From Ardenticatenaceae bacterium (GTDB taxonomy: Bacteria > Chloroflexota > Anaerolineae > Promineifilales > Promineifilaceae), in contig JACKBS010000005.1 in NCBI GenBank assembly GCA_020634435.1, forward strand, positions 744,001-808,000: a stretch of 64,000 nt of DNA. The letters run 5' to 3'. A model generated the notes under the pieces. It worked only from the letters and a program-made list of their open reading frames with translations, did not search any database and was not told where the DNA came from. Positions within the stretch are counted from its first letter, which is position 1. Every line of letters begins with the position of its first letter. Shown in pieces: positions 58,820 to 64,000 of the stretch. The translations under genes were made by a program, and so were the position numbers.

Positions 58820-59770
58820 CTAATAGTTTTCTTCGTCGAGGGCTTCGTGCTCTTCGCGGAGGCGGAGGTAACTTTGGTAGCGGTCGGGATGGATACGGCC
58901 GTCTTTCACCGCAGCCAGCACCGCACAACCGGGCTCATGCCGATGGCTGCAATCACTAAAGCGGCATTCCTCTACCAGCGGGGCAATTTCGCGGAAGTAG
59001 GCATCAAGTTCGTAAGGCTCCAGGTCAAACAAGGCCAGGCCGCGAATGCCGGGCGTGTCGGCTACGTAGCCACCTTCATTCAGCGGGAACAGTTCGGCAA
59101 AGCGGGTGGTGTGCATCCCCTTGCCCGTGGCCCCGCTGACGTGGCTCACTTTCAGCCCCAGCCCCGGCTGAATTTCGTTGAGCAGGCTCGATTTGCCCAC
59201 GCCCGACGACCCAGCCAGCACCGAAATCTTGTCGTGCAGCAGCTCTTTTAGCGCGGCGATGCCCTCGCCTGTTTTGGTGCTGGTGTGTAAAACCGGGTAG
59301 CCGATGTCGGCATACATCTGGAATTGCGCCGCCACCTTGCCCTTTTTGTCCAGATCGATTTTGTTGAGGCAGATGACGGCGGGTAAATGGTTCATCTCGG
59401 CCACGACCAAAAAGCGGTCCAGCTTGCGCAGGTTGGAAGTGGGGTCTTTGACGGCAAAAACAAAAATCACCTGATCTAGATTGGCCACCAGTACTTGCTC
59501 CTGGTCGGCGGACATTTTGCGGGTAGGTGCAGCGGTGGGGCGGCTGCGCGACAGCACCGATTTGCGCGGCGCAACAGCTTCAACCGTGCCCGTGCTGTCG
59601 GCGTTGAGCGAAATGGTCACCCAATCCCCGGCAGCCACGAGGGTAGTTGTTTGCCATTCCTGCTTCAGCCGCCCGGCAATTTGGGCCACGATTGGCTCAC
59701 GCCCGTCAACTTCTACGGTGTAAAAACCGCTGATCGCTTTGATGACCCGGCCTTCCAATTTTTCTGCCAT
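58820..59770 (-). CDS. rsgA: Ribosome small-subunit maturation GTPase RsgA
   Basis: 316 residues. Circularly permuted GTPase order: NKID (136-139) first, then GSSGVGKSS (188-196), then DTPG (238-241). An N-terminal OB fold (~1-75) and a C-terminal zinc knuckle (C269, C274, H276, C282) complete the family layout. It checks 30S subunit assembly near the decoding site, hydrolysing GTP. The gene is flanked by a hairpin downstream and a convergent-free 45-bp gap to the trypsin-like lipoprotein. Confidence 0.96.
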   Translation of the reverse strand: MAEKLEGRVIKAISGFYTVEVDGREPIVAQIAGRLKQEWQTTTLVAAGDWVTISLNADSTGTVEAVAPRKSVLSRSRPTAAPTRKMSADQEQVLVANLDQVIFVFAVKDPTSNLRKLDRFLVVAEMNHLPAVICLNKIDLDKKGKVAAQFQMYADIGYPVLHTSTKTGEGIAALKELLHDKISVLAGSSGVGKSSLLNEIQPGLGLKVSHVSGATGKGMHTTRFAELFPLNEGGYVADTPGIRGLALFDLEPYELDAYFREIAPLVEECRFSDCSHRHEPGCAVLAAVKDGRIHPDRYQSYLRLREEHEALDEENY

Positions 59771-59815
59771 GCCGGGGATTATAGCGCAGGGTGGAAAAAG
59801 GCCGCACGGTCAAAA

Positions 59816-60616
59816 TCAAGGTAATGCGTGGTTGACAAAATAGGCCAGCAGTTCGGGGGAGTTGAGCGCGGCTTTGCTGTATTGGCAGGTTCCGCCGTTG
59901 GCCGCGCCGGTGCGAATGCCCTTGAGCCAGGTGTTGCCAATGTGCTGCCCCTGCCAAAAGATGCCTCCGCCGGAAGAACCAAGCTGCGGTTGGCTGGCCA
60001 ATTCCACACAGGGCGGTTCGTGTTGGGGGTAAACGGCCGTTACCTGCGTCCATTCCACCTGCGTCGTTTGCCCATCCCAGTTGATTTGGGCAACCTCGGC
60101 ATCTGGTTCCAGCAGAACGGCCGTACCCACCTGAACCTGTTCAACTTTCAGACCCACCGTGCCAAATGGCGAGTCCGTGTCTTCGCCAACGTAGGCCAGC
60201 AGCAGCGTTTGCGGTTCGCGCAAAGCAATCTGGAAATCGGTGAGCGGCAAAATATTGACCAGATCGCCCGCGACGTTAAAAACCAAAAGCCGGGTGTAAA
60301 TATCTGGATCAAAGCCTGTTTCGGACAGTGAGAGGGGGATGGTGTGGTGGTTGTGGGTGATGAGGTAACGGCCGTTTACCACCGTGCCGTGTCCTTCAGA
60401 TTTCAGAATGGTGTAGCCGCGCTCGCCGTCGTTAACCAGCCAGGTTTCCACGGCGACACGCACGGTGGCGTCTAAGATTAGTTGTTCTGCCGATTGGCGG
60501 CTGTCTGTTACCGTTGGTGTGGGGAGGCGGGCTGTCGTTTGGGGGAACTGCGAACAGGCGACTGTGGTCCACAGCCACAAACCTGCCCAGAACCAGGCAA
60601 ACCATTTGTTCCCCAT
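59816..60616 (-). CDS. Trypsin-like serine protease lipoprotein
   Basis: 266 residues from ATG 60616. Signal peptide with lipobox TVAC (~20-23), then a trypsin-like fold: GHGTVVNGRYLITHNHH (catalytic histidine ~100) and GSSGGGIFWQGQ (catalytic serine ~215). The catalytic aspartate is probably in LPLTDFQIAL but is not certain. It should be anchored outside the membrane. Substrate and partners are unknown. The G-S-S-G-G serine motif differs from the classic GDSGG. Confidence 0.75.
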   Translation of the reverse strand: MGNKWFAWFWAGLWLWTTVACSQFPQTTARLPTPTVTDSRQSAEQLILDATVRVAVETWLVNDGERGYTILKSEGHGTVVNGRYLITHNHHTIPLSLSETGFDPDIYTRLLVFNVAGDLVNILPLTDFQIALREPQTLLLAYVGEDTDSPFGTVGLKVEQVQVGTAVLLEPDAEVAQINWDGQTTQVEWTQVTAVYPQHEPPCVELASQPQLGSSGGGIFWQGQHIGNTWLKGIRTGAANGGTCQYSKAALNSPELLAYFVNHALP

Positions 60617-60752
60617 CGCGTACGCCTCACGAATCCGAAAGACGAAACAGGACAACGAAGCAAGCCAGGAAGGTGATTTTTCTGCCTATACCATAAATCT
60701 TTTGGGGCAGAGGCAGCAATTGACAAACATCATAATCGGGCAACATAGACGG

Positions 60753-61622
60753 CTATAACGCGATCAAAACCAGGGCAATGAGGGCCACGACCACGCCAAT
60801 CCACTGCCGGGTGCCCAGCGTTTCTTTAAGGATGAGGCGGGCTAGCAGCACCGTCGAGGCGGGGTAAAGCGAAGCCAAAACGGCCGCAATGTCCAATCGC
60901 CCCGATTGTGTCGCCAGCGTAAAAAAGTAGTTGCCCCCGCTGTCTAAAATGCCAGAGAGGGCGATGATCGGCAGCACGCTGCGGGCCGGCAGTTCCCAGC
61001 GGGCGTGGTGCCACCTGCGGCTCAGCAAAAAGACGAGCAGCAGCGGCACCGAGGCGACACGCGCCGCCGTCAGCGGCCAAAAAACCACGCCCGCGCTCAC
61101 CTTGTCGATAAACACAAAAAAGAGGGAGAAACCCAGCCCAGCCAGCAGCGCCAGCCCTAACTCGTCACGCCGGATGCCATCGGCCTGGCCACCGCCTGAG
61201 AGTAGCCAAACGGCCGTTACCGCCAGCCCAAATCCTACCAGCACCAAAACTGGTGGAACGCCGTCCGTAGCAATACCCACCACCACAGGGATGATGGCGG
61301 CAAGAACGGCCGTCATCGGAGCCACCACGCCCATGCGACCCTTGGCCAGACCTGTGTACAGGGCTAACAAACCGATCACCCCAGCCAAGCCAGCCAGCCC
61401 ACCAAAAAGCAAATCCTGCGCTGGAGGCAGTGCGCCTTCCAGCAGCAGCGCCAGCGTCAGCAGGCAAACCAGGCCCACCACCTGCGACAGCAGCACTACC
61501 GTGTACACATTGCCCCGCTTGGAAGCAAACCCACCGCTAAAATCACCGGCTCCCCAAACGGCCGCTGACGCCAGCCCATAAGCCACGGCCAGCAATTCTG
61601 GATTGTTGAAAAATGGATTCAT
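60753..61622 (-). CDS. EamA/DMT-family transporter
   Basis: 289 residues with ten membrane helices in two repeats of five; repeat 1 begins YGLASAAVWGAGDFSGG and repeat 2 ELGLALLAGLGFSLFFVFID. Such proteins export amino acids, nucleotides or drugs. The family name is firm by topology; substrate is open. It is separated by 136 bp from the protease gene and divergent from the following lipoprotein gene. Confidence 0.9.
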   Translation of the reverse strand: MNPFFNNPELLAVAYGLASAAVWGAGDFSGGFASKRGNVYTVVLLSQVVGLVCLLTLALLLEGALPPAQDLLFGGLAGLAGVIGLLALYTGLAKGRMGVVAPMTAVLAAIIPVVVGIATDGVPPVLVLVGFGLAVTAVWLLSGGGQADGIRRDELGLALLAGLGFSLFFVFIDKVSAGVVFWPLTAARVASVPLLLVFLLSRRWHHARWELPARSVLPIIALSGILDSGGNYFFTLATQSGRLDIAAVLASLYPASTVLLARLILKETLGTRQWIGVVVALIALVLIAL

Positions 61623-61783
61623 TTTGCCTCGAAGTTGGTGTCTACTCTCATCTACAGCTTAACTGATGGCCAATTTTGTCCCAATTTTCAATCCAAGTCA
61701 TCCAATCGCCAAAACCTTGCGTACCTATGGCCGACTGCGCCACGAGGCGCATTTCTATCATTGTCAAGAAATAGGAGCGAATA

Positions 61784-63310
61784 ATGACAAAGCGATTTGG
61801 ATGGTTAATGAGCGTGTTGATCTTGTTGTTGGCCTTGGCTGCGTGCGGCGGAGAAACGGTTGAGCCGACCGCCACCCCCGAGCCGGAAGCAACGTCGGCT
61901 CCCGCTGAGGTGGTCGAAGAACCCACGGCCGAACCCACCGAGGAACCAACGGCCGAACCGGAAATGGTAGTTACCAACGCCGTCACCGTGTCCGATCAGG
62001 ATTTGGGCGACGGCAGCACGGTGACGATTGACAGCGTAACGGCCGATGTGGCTGGTTGGCTGGTCGTCCACGCCGACGCCGATGGGGCCCCTGGCCCGGT
62101 TTTAGGCTTTGCCCCGGTTGTGGCCGGCGATAACAGCGACGTAATGGTGGAACTCGACCCGATCGGGCTGACTGAAACGCTGTACGCCATGCTGCATATC
62201 GATGCTGGAACCGCTGGCGAATATGAATTCCCTGGCGAAGATGGCCCGGCGACCGATGCTGATGGCAACGTGGTGACGCCCGCTTTTGCCTTGACCGGCG
62301 GCCTGCCCACCACACTCGCACTGATGTTGGCGGAAAGCGACACGTTGGGCACCTACATCACCGATGCTGACGGAATGTCTCTGTACACCTTCTCCCGCGA
62401 TGTGCCGGGTACCAGCAACTGCTACGATCAGTGTGCCATTGCCTGGCCGCCGCTGTTGGCTGAAGATGGAGCTGTGTTAACGGCCGTTGATGGCATTTCC
62501 GGCGAGTTGGGCACCACCCAGCGTGACGACGGCACCTTGCAGGTCACCTACAACGGCTGGCCCCTGTACTACTGGATCAACGACGCCGCGCCCGGCGACA
62601 CCACCGGCCACAACGTAGGCAACGTCTGGGCCATCGCCTATCCAGACCCGCTGGTTTTCTTGAGCAACAATGAGGAATTGGGCGATTTTCTTGTGGGCCC
62701 AGAAGGGCTTACCCTGTACCGCTTCAATTTTGACGAACCGGGCGTGAGCAACTGCTACGATCAATGTGCCACCGCCTGGCCGCCGCTGTTGGTTGAAGCT
62801 GGCCAGGTTCCCACGGGGAATGCTGGGGTGGTGGGCCAATTGGGCACCACGGAACGGGAAGATGGCACAATTCAGGTCACCTACCAAGGCATGCCGCTTT
62901 ATTACTGGGTAGACGATGCTGCCCCCGGTGACACCACCGGGCAGGGTGTGAATGACGTCTGGTTTGTGGTGCATCCGTACACGGTGCGCGTCGGCAGCAA
63001 TGATGATTTGGGTGATTTCTTGGTGGCAGCAGATGGCTTTACGCAGTATCTGTTTACCGTTGATGATGTAGACACCAGCAACTGCTATGGCGATTGTGCG
63101 GCTGCCTGGCCGCCGCTGCTGGTGGAACCGGGTGAAGTGCCGGTGCCGGGCTTTGGCGTTACGGGTGAGCTAGGCGTCACGGCCCGCACGGATGATACGC
63201 TGCAAGTCACGTACAACGGGGTTCCGCTCTACTACTTTGTAAATGATGCCGCCCCCGGCGACACCACGGGCCAGGGCGTAAACGATGTCTGGTTTATCGT
63301 TGAACCGTAA
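61784..63310 (+). CDS. Lipoprotein with DUF7282-like and three COG4315 repeats
   Basis: 508 residues. Lipobox LLALAACGG (~15-22), then a Thr/Pro/Glu linker. Residues ~66-175 look like a DUF7282-type domain (VTVSDQDLGDGSTVTIDSVTADVAGWLVVH). Three copies of the secreted COG4315 repeat follow (~190-295, 295-400, 405-508), each with TSNCY/SNCYDQCA, AWPPLL, ELGTT, LQVTYNGxPLYY and NDAAPGDTTG. The cysteine pair, tryptophan and tyrosines are kept in all three. The family is exported and of uncertain role; cofactor or redox binding is suspected. AGGAG precedes the start. Confidence 0.88.
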   Translation: MTKRFGWLMSVLILLLALAACGGETVEPTATPEPEATSAPAEVVEEPTAEPTEEPTAEPEMVVTNAVTVSDQDLGDGSTVTIDSVTADVAGWLVVHADADGAPGPVLGFAPVVAGDNSDVMVELDPIGLTETLYAMLHIDAGTAGEYEFPGEDGPATDADGNVVTPAFALTGGLPTTLALMLAESDTLGTYITDADGMSLYTFSRDVPGTSNCYDQCAIAWPPLLAEDGAVLTAVDGISGELGTTQRDDGTLQVTYNGWPLYYWINDAAPGDTTGHNVGNVWAIAYPDPLVFLSNNEELGDFLVGPEGLTLYRFNFDEPGVSNCYDQCATAWPPLLVEAGQVPTGNAGVVGQLGTTEREDGTIQVTYQGMPLYYWVDDAAPGDTTGQGVNDVWFVVHPYTVRVGSNDDLGDFLVAADGFTQYLFTVDDVDTSNCYGDCAAAWPPLLVEPGEVPVPGFGVTGELGVTARTDDTLQVTYNGVPLYYFVNDAAPGDTTGQGVNDVWFIVEP

Positions 63311-63328
63311 AGCTGGGTAAATAAACTT

Positions 63329-63362
63329 GTCATGCTGAGGTCCGAAGCATCCCGCCCGCTGG
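63329..63362 (+). repeat. Copy 2 of the GTCATGCTGAGG repeat
   Basis: Matches 50559-50595 over GTCATGCTGAGGTC and CGAAGCATCCCGCCCGCTGG. It lies just past the lipoprotein stop, and the end of the same gap (GAAATGACGTCA) also echoes text at 50537. Confidence 0.7.
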
Positions 63363-63513
63363 GCAATCAGGGAAGCTTTGGTTTTTCTAGAGCAGATGCT
63401 ATGTACTGCTTGAGGGATTTCTTGGAGGATGCTTCGGCAGCCTCAGCACAGGCTCTCGAAATGACGTCACCTAGCTAATCTTTTAAAGAGTGACCAAAGA
63501 CGGCCGTTTTCGA

Positions 63514-64000
63514 TCACACGTCGCGGGCCAGCAACATCAGGGTGATGTCGTCAAATTGGGGGGCGTCACCCACAAAATCGAGAACGGCCGTTACCACCTT
63601 GTTTTCAATAATTTCCACCGGGCGACCTAAATTGGCCGTGGCCACCGCTTGCAGGCGCTGTTCGCCAAAAAAGTCGGCAAATTCATCTTCCGCCTCGGTG
63701 ACGCCATCTGTGTACATCACCAATAGATCACCGGGCTGCATTTGCACGGTGCCTTGCTCCCACGGCATGCCATCCACAATGCCAATGGGCAGTGCCGTGC
63801 GGTCCAGCGGCTGCATTCCCTCGCCGTTGCCCGAGTAGAGATATGGCGGGTTGTGCCCGGCATTGCAGTAGGTGAGCATGCCTGTTTCTGGTTCCAAAAT
63901 GGCGTAAAAAACGGTCACAAACAGATCGCTGCTGGTGTCGGCCAGCACGCGCTGGTTGGCGGCGCACAGCACCTGTTCTGGGGCAGTGTCAAAATCGGTG
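63514..64000 (-). CDS. SpoIIE/PP2C-type serine phosphatase (partial)
   Basis: At least 162 residues; the frame stays open to the right edge, so the N-terminus is missing. FVTVFYAILEPETGMLTYCNAGHNPPYLY, GIVDG, QPGDLLVMYTDGVTEAEDE and the final DDITLMLLAR are the conserved blocks of PP2C-like SpoIIE domains, with metal-binding aspartates in YTDGVTE and FDDITL. These phosphatases often control anti-sigma antagonists after a sensor domain, which would lie outside the window. Confidence 0.9.
   Translation of the reverse strand, partial: TDFDTAPEQVLCAANQRVLADTSSDLFVTVFYAILEPETGMLTYCNAGHNPPYLYSGNGEGMQPLDRTALPIGIVDGMPWEQGTVQMQPGDLLVMYTDGVTEAEDEFADFFGEQRLQAVATANLGRPVEIIENKVVTAVLDFVGDAPQFDDITLMLLARDV

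Larger units (their letters stand above)
26..63591. repeat. Highly iterated palindrome ACGGCCGT (first to last copy)
   Basis: The octamer ACGGCCGT is its own reverse complement. Reading line by line I count about 120 copies, for example at 26-33, 218-225, 341-348, 44110-44117, 44123-44130 and 63584-63591. Random expectation for this base composition is one or two. It is commonly embedded in AACGGCCGTT. A 5' C or 3' G flank is almost never seen (two and one cases). Copies occur in coding and intergenic DNA. In genes all three phases are used, giving Thr-Ala-Val, Asn-Gly-Arg or Arg-Pro, so selection seems to act on DNA rather than on one peptide. The shorter CGGCCG core without both flanks occurs only about 30 times, so the octamer is the unit. 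Confidence 0.95.

Noticed and set aside
26..63591. Octamer as a DNA-uptake sequence
   Set aside because: No competence gene is seen here, and uptake sequences are usually not palindromic; kept only as an analogy for the terminator use.
1..64000. CRISPR array
   Set aside because: No regularly spaced identical repeats; the iterated octamer is irregularly spaced and lies inside genes.

Overview
The window looks like a chromosomal segment of an uncultured member of the Chloroflexota (Anaerolineae/Caldilineae-like). This is inferred from gene content: two very large BTAD-AAA-TPR regulators, COG4315-type lipoproteins, a secreted protein ending in YLPFIVR, and NarL-type two-component systems beside ABC-2 exporters. 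No rRNA or other phylogenetic marker gives a firmer placement. There is one tRNA (CAT anticodon) and no CRISPR array.

The strongest signal is not a gene. The 8-bp palindrome ACGGCCGT occurs about 120 times by hand count, roughly once per 530 bp, where one or two would be expected by chance. It lies in genes and between genes and is read in all three codon phases (Thr-Ala-Val, Asn-Gly-Arg, x-Arg-Pro-x). It resembles cyanobacterial HIP1 in behaviour but not in sequence. It is absent from the insertion sequence and from several other stretches, some of which look acquired. A second layer consists of at least ten kinds of intergenic inverted repeat, some of which supply stop codons or terminators to neighbouring genes.

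Layout. 1-1.7 kb: end of a probable LysR-type regulator, a Phd/VapC-like toxin-antitoxin pair, and a DUF427 protein. 1.7-7 kb: large membrane protein, tRNA, M50 site-2 protease, thioredoxin reductase. 7.3-18.2 kb: a DUF1328 mini-protein, then a long minus-strand run transcribed from mreB through mreC, mreD, mrdA (PBP2), the conserved trio phosphomutase-DUF3090-SCO1664 family, a REC-CpaE-like fusion, a sirtuin and a GAF histidine kinase. 18.4-23.1 kb: hypothetical protein, phosphoribosyltransferase, BTAD-AAA-TPR regulator. 23.2-28 kb: SnoaL-like protein, a decayed c-type cytochrome gene, two small alpha/beta-barrel-like proteins, and a NarL-type kinase/regulator pair. 28-29.1 kb: a gene remnant and a HEPN/MNT module.

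29.2-38.7 kb is an envelope/exopolysaccharide region: polyprenyl-phosphate sugar transferase, GT4 and GT2 glycosyltransferases, a LysM lipoprotein, a Nudix hydrolase, a flavoprotein with a membrane tail, and an RfbH-type 3-dehydrase with its iron-sulfur cysteines intact. 38.8-45 kb: Lon-like protease, ABC-2 exporter, FTR1 iron permease. 45.2-48.8 kb: second giant BTAD regulator. 48.9-50.4 kb: a complete ISKra4-like insertion sequence with 9-bp target duplications and a frameshifted transposase. 50.9-52.6 kb: two secreted proteins. 52.7-58.6 kb: a probable envelope-stress operon (LiaF-like membrane protein, ABC ATPase, ABC permease, two histidine kinases, one NarL regulator). 58.8-64 kb: rsgA, trypsin-like lipoprotein, EamA transporter, three-repeat COG4315 lipoprotein, and the end of a SpoIIE-type phosphatase cut by the window edge.
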